Positions 53,856 to 63,313 of a stretch of DNA of 64,000 nt are shown here, in pieces. The notes under the pieces are model-generated. The model was not told the DNA's origin and ran no database searches. It saw only the letters and a list, made by a program, of their open reading frames with translations. The translations under genes were made by a program, and so were the position numbers. The DNA comes from Carboxylicivirga sp. M1479 (GTDB lineage: Bacteria > Bacteroidota > Bacteroidia > Bacteroidales > Marinilabiliaceae), in the NCBI RefSeq assembly GCF_007097485.1, contig NZ_VKDE01000038.1, forward strand, positions 27,224-91,223, read 5' to 3'. Positions within the stretch are counted from its first letter, which is position 1; the number at the start of each line of letters is the position of its first letter.

Positions 53856-55373
53856 TTATTTCGTTTTGTAATAGACACTCACCGGTTTGTAGGCGATGCC
53901 TTCGTATTTATTCAGTAAATCCATGCTTTGTATATCGTAGACATACACACAACCCGACATTTCACCCAAGGCAGGGTTATTAACGCCCAGGTACATTAAG
54001 GTATAATCCTCACTGTATTCCATGCTGGTGATTTCCAAACCAGCGTCAAGTTCTAATATTGATTCATCGATGGTTGGCAGAGGCTCGTTGGAATTTGTCG
54101 TGGCGTACCATTGGTACACTCTATTGCCATTGAAATAATAAACCCGGTTATATTTTAAGTTATATTTTAAATCTGTGGCTTGTGTAATGCTTAAATCTTC
54201 AGCTTGTTCATAGGTATAGTAGCCAGTAGCACGAGACATATTGTTAGGTTGCAAGAGAACGACAAAAACCTGATTGCTATTGGCCTCTTTGCCTTTGCCA
54301 ATCACATACAAGGCCCCATCTGTGCTACTCGTTTCCTTGCATAAAATATTTATAATGTCAATACTTGCATTAACAAAAAGTGGACCTGAATTATTATAAC
54401 CAACGTAGCCGGCATCGCCCATGTAGTATACTATATCATTTTCGATATCGACAGCATACAAACGGTTGCTATAGTAGGGTTCTTTGTCTTGACCAAAGTA
54501 AATATTGTACTCATAACCATGTACGATGGAATAGTTGACCTGATTGTTGAGTCGTACACTTTCAAATACCTCATTTAGACCGGCTGAATAGCCATAAACA
54601 CGACCATCGGCAGATAGCACATAATTATCGTCCCATTGGCGATAACCTATCTGTCCTTCTCTGATATTTTGTCGTCCAACCATTTTAAGCGGTGAAAAAC
54701 CAGGTATCTCATTCATAAAGGCTTCTTCTGAAATAACGGTTAAAGTGCGGCTATCCAACATCCACATGCTACCATTATCCTGGGTACTTATGCTAATGCG
54801 TTCCTCAGTAAAATCCATATCGACCGCTTTGGATAAAGTATAATTGGTATTAATTCTTGAAAACACACCTGTCTCAAAAGACGGTACCACTCCTTCTGCT
54901 TCCTCTTCTGGTGTTAGTGTTTTTAGAAATGACAAATCAGACTGTCCTTGCTCATTGGTACTTAATACAATAATGCCTTCTTGGTAGGGAGTGATTACAT
55001 TGACCGAATAATCCTGGATAATACCGCCATCGTTATTGGTCACCTTTAAGCGGATATGATGAGATCCCAGGCGAATGAACTGGTAATTCAATACCGGCTC
55101 TTCACTGATAACCTCTAATTCTTCATCTTCTATCAAGGCCCATTCATAGTTAAGTTCCTGGTCGCCGAATGATTGAGTTGCCTGGGGATCAATCGTCACA
55201 TAATCACCTATGCCAATATTAAACTCCGTTTTATCGGCATCTACCTCAATTAATGGTATTTCTTTGTCAGCTAATGTGGTATCATCTTTGAAACAAGCTG
55301 TAAACAATACAGTTGTGCCTAACACGAACATCATTAACCTTAGTGTATGTTTGATATACTTTATTGATGTCAT
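53856..55373 (-). CDS. PKD-like family lipoprotein
   Basis: The product has 505 residues. Signal peptide and lipobox (GTTVLFTACFKDD). An Ig/PKD-like domain lies at about 45-130 (ELNYEWALIEDEELEVISEEP, HIRLKVTNNDGGIIQDYSVNV). A propeller-like body follows (VDMDFTEERISISTQDNGSMWML; ILELDAGLEITSMEYSEDYTLMYLGV). The PF16407-type family typically accompanies SusC, SusD and DUF4843 genes, as here. It is expected on the cell surface as part of the SusCD complex; the ligand is unknown. It starts 44 bases after the DUF4843 gene. Confidence 0.85.
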   Translation of the reverse strand: MTSIKYIKHTLRLMMFVLGTTVLFTACFKDDTTLADKEIPLIEVDADKTEFNIGIGDYVTIDPQATQSFGDQELNYEWALIEDEELEVISEEPVLNYQFIRLGSHHIRLKVTNNDGGIIQDYSVNVITPYQEGIIVLSTNEQGQSDLSFLKTLTPEEEAEGVVPSFETGVFSRINTNYTLSKAVDMDFTEERISISTQDNGSMWMLDSRTLTVISEEAFMNEIPGFSPLKMVGRQNIREGQIGYRQWDDNYVLSADGRVYGYSAGLNEVFESVRLNNQVNYSIVHGYEYNIYFGQDKEPYYSNRLYAVDIENDIVYYMGDAGYVGYNNSGPLFVNASIDIINILCKETSSTDGALYVIGKGKEANSNQVFVVLLQPNNMSRATGYYTYEQAEDLSITQATDLKYNLKYNRVYYFNGNRVYQWYATTNSNEPLPTIDESILELDAGLEITSMEYSEDYTLMYLGVNNPALGEMSGCVYVYDIQSMDLLNKYEGIAYKPVSVYYKTK

Positions 55374-55417
55374 AACTTAATAATTAATCATTGATTCAAA
55401 TTAGCGCTGTATACCTT

Positions 55418-56209
55418 TTAATTATCCCAAGTGTTTGGATGTGGAAAATCAACCCCTTCAGTTGGGTTATCCTGAAAATATTGATACATTTCCAGAAAAA
55501 CATAATTCACGAAAACTTTTTTATAGAAACCATAAAAGGGTTCTCCGGGATATATACCATCTCCATTTATATTATCCTCATCAATGTAATAACCATAATC
55601 ACGAATGATATCTGCATAGATGGTTGGCAGCTCGTTTTCTATAGTACGGAACACTTCAAAGAATTTCCCTAGTAAACCTGGTGAATAGGGGCCGAAGATT
55701 CTATCAGCCCAGAAATCAGGTTGGCCCACCAAGCCATAAAAAGAAATTTTTAGGGTATCGCTCATCATTGGTAAGAAATACTCATTCTCTTCCAAAATCA
55801 ACACCAAGTCGTAAATGGTATCATCCTCTTCCATTCCAGGAGGCACCATAAAGGTCAAGGGCAGTTGCGCCTGAACGCTACCGGCATTCATCACGGCCTC
55901 CCCAATAGTGTAATTAATCCCTTCTACAGCCGTTGTACGCTCAGTATCGATACTGTATTTTATTGAACGTTCGGCCAATTTTGGTGTGCCCAACATCTGC
56001 AAGGGAAGTGGAAAACTAAGTTCTGTTCCGCCCTCGGGTCCAAATGATGCGTATAAGCTATCTGGTGTTTCTTCATCCAATGTATTGAAGTATATCCCAT
56101 CGGTCTGGCTGACATCGTAAAATTGTAAATCTTCTTCACAAGCCGTAAATAAAAACGCGGTGATTATGAATAGAGCAACAATGGGTTGAAGTATATTTTT
56201 TCGTATCAT
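55418..56209 (-). CDS. DUF4843 family lipoprotein
   Basis: The product has 263 residues. Lipobox in ITAFLFTACEED. The LQFYDVSQTDGIYFN start, the GGTELSFPLPLQMLG strand and DTLKISFYGLVGQPDFWADRIFG block match DUF4843, a family found with SusCD pairs of the PKD-like type. Likely a surface lipoprotein of the uptake complex. It is co-directional, 44 bases after SusD. Confidence 0.85.
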   Translation of the reverse strand: MIRKNILQPIVALFIITAFLFTACEEDLQFYDVSQTDGIYFNTLDEETPDSLYASFGPEGGTELSFPLPLQMLGTPKLAERSIKYSIDTERTTAVEGINYTIGEAVMNAGSVQAQLPLTFMVPPGMEEDDTIYDLVLILEENEYFLPMMSDTLKISFYGLVGQPDFWADRIFGPYSPGLLGKFFEVFRTIENELPTIYADIIRDYGYYIDEDNINGDGIYPGEPFYGFYKKVFVNYVFLEMYQYFQDNPTEGVDFPHPNTWDN

Positions 56210-56253
56210 TTTTACACAATTAATGTTTGTAACGTTTATTACCTGTCGTTTGC

Positions 56254-57645
56254 TTAGCGGAAGTAAAACTCGTCTATCGGAATTGGGAAGGTGTAGATAG
56301 CATCGCCATTCACTTCACCAATGGGGCTATCAATGATTCGATTATCCCTTTTCATGCTAAACCAATTTTGTCCTTCACCAATAAACTCTTTGGCAAACTC
56401 CTTTTTAATGTCCTCAAGTGTAACTTCCAAAGCTGGTTCCTGATCAGCAAACTTAGTAAGTCCTCTCGCTTGAATTAAAGTATCAAAATAGGTACGTGAC
56501 CTAACAGGATCACTTTCTACCAAGGCTTCCGCTGCTATCAACAACATCTCGGGGTAGCGCAACATGCTTATTCCTAAATTCGGATAAGCGGGTAAATCCA
56601 ATTCATCGTTTGACAAATCTCTGTTCACCATCTTTTTAAGCTGTACCTTTGTTTCAGCATCCTGGAACCAGGCATCATTACGTACATCTTCTGCAATGTA
56701 ATTATCCTTAATGGTTGACTGAACATATACACTATTGGCTGCCAAATAAGTAGCACTATTGTTGCGTTTTGAGTAAACCCCCCAAATGCTTTCAGTACCA
56801 TTGATGCGACCAGCCACTAGATTTTCCATATCCAAACTTGTATTAACTAATGAAAATTTACCGGAGTTAATGACTTTTTCGGCATACAATAAGGCCTGAT
56901 CCATTTCTCCTTTCATCCAATATACCCGTGCCAGAGTGGCCTGAGCTGCATACAAGTTAAAATGTGTTTCTCGCGCATACTGAAAGCCTTCTCCACTCAT
57001 ATTTGAAGCGTCACGAGGATATTCGGCGAATATTTCTGCATCGTACTCAAGCAATCGTTCAGCTTCCAATAGATCATCAATTACCTTTTCATATACTTCT
57101 TCCACTGAATAAAACGGTATCTGATTTAAGGTGTAGTTTTCTGCATAAGGAAGAGCCTCGTTTTTCAAATCAGAACTGGATCGGATATCAACAGCAAAAA
57201 GACGTAGTAAGTCGAAATGAAGAAAAGCACGAACGCCAAGAGCTTCACCACGAACCAAATCGTAATTGACATCATCAAACTCTTTATCTGCATTATCCAA
57301 TAAGCTATTGACCTGTCCCAACAAGGTGTATGTATCGGACCATACCTTATTTATCTGACCTTGAACACCCGCATCGGTATCATAAGCATAAACCATGAAC
57401 TTATCATATCCACCACCAATTTCATAATATTGAGCCAGAACATCGGGTACTACCTGTAAAAAACTACCATAAAGGAATGGCTCCTCAAGCTGTGAATAGA
57501 TACCGTACATGGCGTCTTCAAATCCTTCAACATTTTCAAATAAATCGTTGGCCACAATCTCCGATTTCGGTCTTACATCCAGCAAGTTCTCGCATGATGC
57601 AAATACCAACAGAAGCCCTAATAAGATATATAAATTAATTTTCAT
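56254..57645 (-). CDS. SusD/RagB family nutrient-uptake lipoprotein
   Basis: The product has 463 residues from MKINLYILLGLLLVFASC; an upstream ATG would overlap the SusC stop. Lipobox FASCENLLDVRPKSE, the classical SusD N-terminus. TPR-like helices follow (VRGEALGVRAFLHFDLLRLFA; YAAQATLARVYWMKGEMDQAL) and the C-terminal domain has LRYPEMLLIAAEALVE and GEGQNWFSMKRDN. It sits as a lid on the SusC barrel and captures ligand. RagB-type ligands include peptides. It follows SusC by 11 bases. Confidence 0.95.
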   Translation of the reverse strand: MKINLYILLGLLLVFASCENLLDVRPKSEIVANDLFENVEGFEDAMYGIYSQLEEPFLYGSFLQVVPDVLAQYYEIGGGYDKFMVYAYDTDAGVQGQINKVWSDTYTLLGQVNSLLDNADKEFDDVNYDLVRGEALGVRAFLHFDLLRLFAVDIRSSSDLKNEALPYAENYTLNQIPFYSVEEVYEKVIDDLLEAERLLEYDAEIFAEYPRDASNMSGEGFQYARETHFNLYAAQATLARVYWMKGEMDQALLYAEKVINSGKFSLVNTSLDMENLVAGRINGTESIWGVYSKRNNSATYLAANSVYVQSTIKDNYIAEDVRNDAWFQDAETKVQLKKMVNRDLSNDELDLPAYPNLGISMLRYPEMLLIAAEALVESDPVRSRTYFDTLIQARGLTKFADQEPALEVTLEDIKKEFAKEFIGEGQNWFSMKRDNRIIDSPIGEVNGDAIYTFPIPIDEFYFR

Positions 57646-57656
57646 GATACTAAACA

Positions 57657-60600
57657 TTAAAATGTTGGACTAAAGGTGAAATCAAAACTTCTGGCAAAGG
57701 GGTATGAAGTGCCTCGTTCAAACTTAACCGTTGATAAGCGGGCAATATCATTTAAACCAAAGCCTACCCTTAGTTTCTTAAAACCAATTTTACTGAGTGA
57801 CCCGGGTTTAAAATCATAGGCCACATTGATTCTCGACAAATAGATTTCATTTTTGGTTTGCACATACCTGGAACTATGGTATTTTATATTATTGAACTCC
57901 GGTATCCCCCTAAAAGCAGTTATGTCACCGGGTTGTTTCCATCGCTCGCTGTAGGCACGCCTATCAACATTCTGCATTGGATCGACGTATTCCACTTTAC
58001 TGGCTAATGTGCCATTGTAAATCTCCCCGCCAAAAGTATAGCTGGTCGACATCATTAGCGTAAAACCTTTAAACTTAAAATTAGAATTCAAAGCCCCTCT
58101 TAATAAAGGATTGCTATCACCATAAGCCACTTTATCCTGAGGATTGTAATCAAAAGTATAATCTCCATTTCGAGTGATAAAAATTTCTTTTCCGGTAGCC
58201 GGATCTATTCCGGCTGACATCACGGTATAGATGGCCGTACTGGATTCTCCCTCATTGAATAAGACTGCTGGTGAATCACTACCCGATGATCCGGCGTTGG
58301 CACTCTCATTCTGACTTCTCAGGGCATCACTTAACTTAGTGATCGTATTACCATTGTAACCACCATTCACTGTTAAGCGCCAGTTGATATCTTTTTTCTT
58401 AATTACAACACCCGATAGTGAGTATTCGTAGCCCCAGTTCATCATCTCTCCCAGGTTCGCTCTTGCATTGCGGATACCATTGGATGGCGGTAAACTTAAG
58501 GCAATCAACATATCTTTTGTGTGCTGCTGGTAGTAATTAAATTGTAAATCCAAACGGTTTTTAAACAAGGATGCATTCATACCTACATTGTAATCGTAAG
58601 TCGTCTGCCATGTCAAATCCGGATTTCCTAATGTGATAGGCAAAGCACCCAGGTTATAGTGGTAGCTATACCGGTTATTGTATTCATAGGTTGTTAATGA
58701 CATATAGGATGGGAAATTAACACTACCCGTTACTCCCATTGACACACGCAAACGAAGCAGGTTGACCCAGGACACTCTAAACCAATTCTCGTTATGAATG
58801 TTATAACCACCACCTAAAGACCAGAAAGGCGCGTAGCGGTTGTTTTCACCAAATTGAGAAGATCCACTTACACGGTAGTTAACATCCAGAAAGTAACGAT
58901 TACGAAAACTATAGTTGACGTTACCAAACCAGCCAATGGTCACTTCCTGACTATCTTCTCCAACAGGCTGACCACCTTCCGGGTATTCAGAGGCGAAACC
59001 AATATCATTCAAACGATCTTTTGCAAAACCTACTCCCACAACGCCATACCCTCTGGTAGATTTTGAATTGAGATTAGCTCCACCGCGCACTGACAGAATG
59101 GTACCTTGCGAGCCAAAACGAAAGTTATAGTTACCTACTATCTGCCCTCCAAGGTTGTTGGAATCACCACCACTGATTGAGTATCGTCCTTTGGGTTCGC
59201 CATAGGCAATATCGATATAGTCCACTGAATTTGGAGAAATAAAGTCATCGAAACGGCTATCTGATACCGTATAATTTATATTACCTGTTACAAAGAAATT
59301 ATCATTCACCGTCCACCTGCCTGACAGGTTATTTTGAATACTTTTACTTTTTGATTGGCTAAATGAACTGGTATTTTTAGGATCATACAAAGGGTTGATC
59401 ATTTCCCCCCGGGTTTCACCATTGTCATAAAAATAGATGTAAGGCTCGTATTCATCGTTTGCGTTGGTAAATGGCGTATAAGGGTTCATTTGTACATAGT
59501 TCGAGAAATTGCCATAAGGCGAATCCTTACTGTTGGTCTGCATAATATTGGTTCTCCAAATCAGGCTTAACTTATCGTTTAGGCGATAATTAAAGTTAAA
59601 GCCCAAACCGTAATTGTAACGGTGGTCTCCTTTCATCACACCATAACCCTGACTGAAATTACCATTGATGCCGTAATACATTTTTTCACCACCACCAGAC
59701 ACAGCCAAGGAATGGTTAAATGAATAGGCATTACGAATAGGCTGGGCCATCCAATCATAATCACCACCTTTACGAACTGTTTGTAGCTTATTTAAATAAG
59801 TTTGGTCGTAACGGCCATCACTTGACTCGTAAAGGCCGGCTAATCGCTCAAACTCTAATTTCTCCGCTGCATTGGTAAAATCAAAGGATGTTAAATCAGC
59901 AAATTGCATTTTCGGTACGAAATTATAACGAGCGCGCACCTCTTTGGCCGTCACTTTCTTTCGTTGAATAACAATCACCCCATTGGCGGCACGCTCACCA
60001 TACAGGGCGGTAGCCGAAGCATCTTTTAAGATATCAGCCCGTTCAATATCATTGATATCCATGTCGTACAACATTTGCATTGTCGCCTCCACTCCATCAA
60101 TCACAATCAAAGGGGCATTTAAGCCTTGTTCACCTTCGGTTGCCAACGATGTTGTTCCACGAATAACTAAATCTGGAATATGATTGGGATTAGAACCCAT
60201 AGCAGGCTGTTCCACCATATACATGCCCGGAGTTAGCGTTACTAAAGCGTCAAACACATTGGTATTGGATACTTCCAATAAATCTTCGCTTTTTATGCTG
60301 GTAACAGAACCTGTATTACTGCTTTTGCTTTGCTCAAAAAATCCATTGACCACTACCTCTTCAAGACCTTCATCCTTCGTTTCGAGATAGATGGTCACAC
60401 TTTTCTTTGTAAATTCAGAGATATCAACTTCTTTCGCTTCATACCCAATAAAGGAAAAAATAATTGTTTTTGCACTACCGGAAACAGAAATCTCAAAATT
60501 ACCATCAAAATCGCTTATTCCACCACCAAAGGTACCTGAGGCATAAACATTTACCCCAGGTATCACTTCGTTTGTTTCCCGATCCAGAACAGTTCCTTTG

Positions 60601-60980
60601 ATTGTTATCTTATCAGGTTGCTGCTGTTCTTCTTTTGAAATAATCACGTAATCATCTTCAAACTTATAGACCAAAGCCTGATCAAGTAAGGCTAATTCGA
60701 GAACATCTTTAATGCTTTCATTCTTCACATTAATTGTAACTGGCTTTGTACCACTTAACAAATCATCGTTGTACACAAAATACACTCCTGTTTGCTCCTT
60801 AATAGTCTGAAAGACATTTTTAAGCAATTCTTTTTCGACGCTTAAAGTAACTTTCTTTTCCAATGAATTCTGGGCAGATGCATTCCAAATAAAAAACATG
60901 CTGCATACTAAAAATGCAACAGTCTTTAATTTGTATGAATTTGACCTTGAGGAAAAATTTAACAATTTTCTCAGCTTCAT
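57657..60980 (-). CDS. SusC/RagA TonB-linked outer-membrane transporter with STN domain
   Basis: The product has 1107 residues. Signal peptide ending NASAQN. An STN domain (about 44-120; KNVFQTIKEQTGVYFVYND, SIKDVLELALLDQALVYKF) senses transport state and contacts FecR. CarboxypepD_reg domain at about 127-205 (GTVLDRETNEVIPGVNVYA). Plug with LEEVVVNGFFEQSK and RADILKDASATALYGERAA. The rest is the 22-strand barrel, ending SFDFTFSPTF with C-terminal Phe. It imports substrate captured by SusD using TonB energy. It is preceded by fecR and an ECF sigma gene, giving a full cell-surface signalling circuit. Confidence 0.96.
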   Translation of the reverse strand: MKLRKLLNFSSRSNSYKLKTVAFLVCSMFFIWNASAQNSLEKKVTLSVEKELLKNVFQTIKEQTGVYFVYNDDLLSGTKPVTINVKNESIKDVLELALLDQALVYKFEDDYVIISKEEQQQPDKITIKGTVLDRETNEVIPGVNVYASGTFGGGISDFDGNFEISVSGSAKTIIFSFIGYEAKEVDISEFTKKSVTIYLETKDEGLEEVVVNGFFEQSKSSNTGSVTSIKSEDLLEVSNTNVFDALVTLTPGMYMVEQPAMGSNPNHIPDLVIRGTTSLATEGEQGLNAPLIVIDGVEATMQMLYDMDINDIERADILKDASATALYGERAANGVIVIQRKKVTAKEVRARYNFVPKMQFADLTSFDFTNAAEKLEFERLAGLYESSDGRYDQTYLNKLQTVRKGGDYDWMAQPIRNAYSFNHSLAVSGGGEKMYYGINGNFSQGYGVMKGDHRYNYGLGFNFNYRLNDKLSLIWRTNIMQTNSKDSPYGNFSNYVQMNPYTPFTNANDEYEPYIYFYDNGETRGEMINPLYDPKNTSSFSQSKSKSIQNNLSGRWTVNDNFFVTGNINYTVSDSRFDDFISPNSVDYIDIAYGEPKGRYSISGGDSNNLGGQIVGNYNFRFGSQGTILSVRGGANLNSKSTRGYGVVGVGFAKDRLNDIGFASEYPEGGQPVGEDSQEVTIGWFGNVNYSFRNRYFLDVNYRVSGSSQFGENNRYAPFWSLGGGYNIHNENWFRVSWVNLLRLRVSMGVTGSVNFPSYMSLTTYEYNNRYSYHYNLGALPITLGNPDLTWQTTYDYNVGMNASLFKNRLDLQFNYYQQHTKDMLIALSLPPSNGIRNARANLGEMMNWGYEYSLSGVVIKKKDINWRLTVNGGYNGNTITKLSDALRSQNESANAGSSGSDSPAVLFNEGESSTAIYTVMSAGIDPATGKEIFITRNGDYTFDYNPQDKVAYGDSNPLLRGALNSNFKFKGFTLMMSTSYTFGGEIYNGTLASKVEYVDPMQNVDRRAYSERWKQPGDITAFRGIPEFNNIKYHSSRYVQTKNEIYLSRINVAYDFKPGSLSKIGFKKLRVGFGLNDIARLSTVKFERGTSYPFARSFDFTFSPTF

Positions 60981-61029
60981 AATTTACAATAGATTTTTAT
61001 TTCAATGAGAAATAGATTTCCCTATTTCC

Positions 61030-62217
61030 TTATTTTAATTCCTTTTTCACTCGAATTTCAGATCCTAAAATTTCAAAATAGACTCCTGAAGCATGTTCGA
61101 TACGATTTAAAATCACTTCGATATCATCTTCACTTTCAATTGCTCCGGTAAAACGAAGTTCTTTTATGATCTTTTCGTCATAAACAATAGACACATCATA
61201 CCACCTGGATAATTTTCTTAGGATGTAATCCAGCTTCTGATTATCAAACTCAAACACACCCATTGTCCAACTGATGTAGAAATCAGGATCAACCTTCTGA
61301 CTAACAATATGTTTATTGGCATCAAATATTAAAGACTGTTCACCAGGCTTCAATATTACTGCCTCTTTATTATTAGCCACCCTTACAGCTCCCTCCACCA
61401 GCGTAACAGCACTAAAGTCATCGTCATAATAATCCGACACATTAAACTCGGTACCTAATACTTCAACAAGACCTTTGGAGGTATGAACTTTAAAAGGACT
61501 ATTCTCGTTTTTAGCTACTTCAAAATATCCTTCTCCGTGCAAATGAACTTCTCTTGATTCCCTTCCAAACTGAACTGGAAATTTCAATGAACTCTTCGAG
61601 TTTAACCAAACTTTTGTACCATCACTTAATACAATACTATAACGTCCGCCAATTGGCACCTCCAGTGTATTGTACATTATTTCCTCTATCGGATCTTCAT
61701 TATTGTTGTAGGCCAGCACATCATCTGTACGATTCTCAATCTTCACACCATTACTTTCTGTTATGAAATCCTGCTTCAAATTATTGACATCCACTTGAGA
61801 ACCATCAGCTAAAGTCAAAAGAACCGTTTCTTTTTGTGTATTCTGAACTTCAGCTTTTGACGCTAATTCTGAACGGTTATCACCATTTTTATTCAACAAA
61901 AAAACTGTAGTTGTAATAAGTAAAGGTAAGGCAATAGCAGCGGCATATTTGATAAATGTCTTTAGCTGAATGCGACGACCTTTAGGGCTTAACTTTGGTT
62001 CAATGGACTCCCATTTAGCTTGCGAATCGTATTTACTATATTTTTCGAATGAGTTTTTGATATTGTCTTCTTTTACAATATCGTTATATCGTACCTGATT
62101 TGCCTCAGATTTTTTTAACCAATCTGAGAAACTATCAAGCTCTTTATCAGTTGCCTTACCCGATTGGTTTCGACCAATCAGCTTGCCTAGCTTTAACGCT
62201 TTTATGACTTTGTTCAT
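61030..62217 (-). CDS. FecR-family anti-sigma factor
   Basis: The product has 395 residues from MNKVIKALKL; longer starts at 62223 or 62244 are possible. A cytoplasmic sigma-binding N-terminal part (SFSDWLKKSEANQVRYNDIV), a single membrane helix at about 90-110 (YAAAIALPLLITTTVFLL), a FecR beta-helix domain (GGRYSIVLSDGTKVWLNSKS; VHLHGEGYFEVAKNENSPF) and a C-terminal STN-like/DUF4974 domain (LDYILRKLSRWYDVSIVYD). It transmits the state of SusC (via STN) to the sigma factor at 62412. It is 49 bases upstream of susC. Confidence 0.93.
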   Translation of the reverse strand: MNKVIKALKLGKLIGRNQSGKATDKELDSFSDWLKKSEANQVRYNDIVKEDNIKNSFEKYSKYDSQAKWESIEPKLSPKGRRIQLKTFIKYAAAIALPLLITTTVFLLNKNGDNRSELASKAEVQNTQKETVLLTLADGSQVDVNNLKQDFITESNGVKIENRTDDVLAYNNNEDPIEEIMYNTLEVPIGGRYSIVLSDGTKVWLNSKSSLKFPVQFGRESREVHLHGEGYFEVAKNENSPFKVHTSKGLVEVLGTEFNVSDYYDDDFSAVTLVEGAVRVANNKEAVILKPGEQSLIFDANKHIVSQKVDPDFYISWTMGVFEFDNQKLDYILRKLSRWYDVSIVYDEKIIKELRFTGAIESEDDIEVILNRIEHASGVYFEILGSEIRVKKELK

Positions 62218-62411
62218 TTCCATCTCATATAGTAAAACAGTCATCCATTATTTTTGGGGTACATTGGATGTCAATTATTTTTACTTTTTTTCATCAATAC
62301 TTAAGTCCTTAATTGCAATATCTATAAGATAGTCACAGAAAATTATTTTTGAAATAGCATTGCCTATTACGGAGTATTATAAGCTTCATCTTCTCGAGAA
62401 AAGCAGACGCA

Positions 62412-62978
62412 CTATACCGACAAATAACTTATAATTAGTCGTAAACTCTTTAACCTTGAACGAAGAATTTTGTAGGCTCTTTTTTTATGAGTTTTGACCG
62501 TTTCTGCCCCAATTTCTAGGTGAGTGGCAATTTCTTCGTTTTTTAATCCCTTAAGACTTAAATACAATACCTGTTTTGCTTTTTCACCTAATAGCTCAAT
62601 CTGCTCATAGAGCTCTGCATGCACTTCTTCTTTGATTAATTTGTCGTAGAAGAATTCATGGGTACTCATTTCTTTTAATTTCGTATCAACATGCTTTAGT
62701 TTGACTTGCTTATGCTTTATTTGATTGATACATTGATTCCTCACTGTACTATACAGAAAGCCTTTAATCATTTCAATCGATTCATATTGCTCACACCTCT
62801 CCCAATATTTTATAAAAGACTCTTGAACAACATCGTCCAAAACATCAGAACTTAAGTCGAAATTATCGGCAAATGAACGAAATAGCTTATAATACTTTAG
62901 GTAAAAAACCTTGAAAGCTTTCTTATTACCATTTTGTAATTCCCCGACGATATATGATTCATTATATTGATTCATCAA
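62412..62978 (-). CDS. ECF-family RNA polymerase sigma-70 factor
   Basis: The product has 188 residues. Region 2 shows FKVFYLKYYKLFRSFA...DDVVQESFIKYWERC; region 4 shows VLYLSLKGLKNEEIATHLEIGAETVKTHKKRAYKIL. It is typical of the SusCD-linked ECF sigma factors of Bacteroidota. Antagonised by the FecR protein until substrate is sensed; it then drives susC and downstream genes. An adjacent second Met makes the start uncertain by one codon. The gene appears to have its own TAnnTTTG promoter upstream. Confidence 0.95.
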   Translation of the reverse strand: MMNQYNESYIVGELQNGNKKAFKVFYLKYYKLFRSFADNFDLSSDVLDDVVQESFIKYWERCEQYESIEMIKGFLYSTVRNQCINQIKHKQVKLKHVDTKLKEMSTHEFFYDKLIKEEVHAELYEQIELLGEKAKQVLYLSLKGLKNEEIATHLEIGAETVKTHKKRAYKILRSRLKSLRLIISYLSV

Positions 62979-63161
62979 TTAATGTTAATTACACTGCCCC
63001 TAATAATCGCATTAAACATTATCTGACAATGATATCTGTTTATCCATTGAAACAAACTGATCTTCAAAAAATTCATTCCACTTTTGGGTTGGTAATAACG
63101 GTAGAATCATTCCACCGTAAGCCTATTTTTATGTGATTAGTTATTAATATTCATAGAATTG

Positions 63162-63192
63162 CAAAAGTAGAACAATTACATTATTTTAACAA
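63162..63192 (-). promoter_or_regulatory. Bacteroidota-type promoter for the ECF sigma gene
   Basis: On the minus strand TTG (63190-63192) and TACTTTTG (63162-63169) are spaced 20 bases. The 5' leader would be about 180 bases. Confidence 0.45.
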
Positions 63193-63313
63193 TTATTTTT
63201 TCTGCGTAGCAAAAGCCTCGTTCATCGACTTTGTTTACAGGCAAGAACAATACTCTAACAAACAATTTATTACAAGCAAAATATTTCATTACAAAACAAC
63301 ATATTCTCGTTTG

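Noticed and set aside
45005..62978. Polysaccharide utilisation locus
   Set aside because: SusCD is present, but no glycoside hydrolase, lyase or carbohydrate-binding protein occurs in the window.
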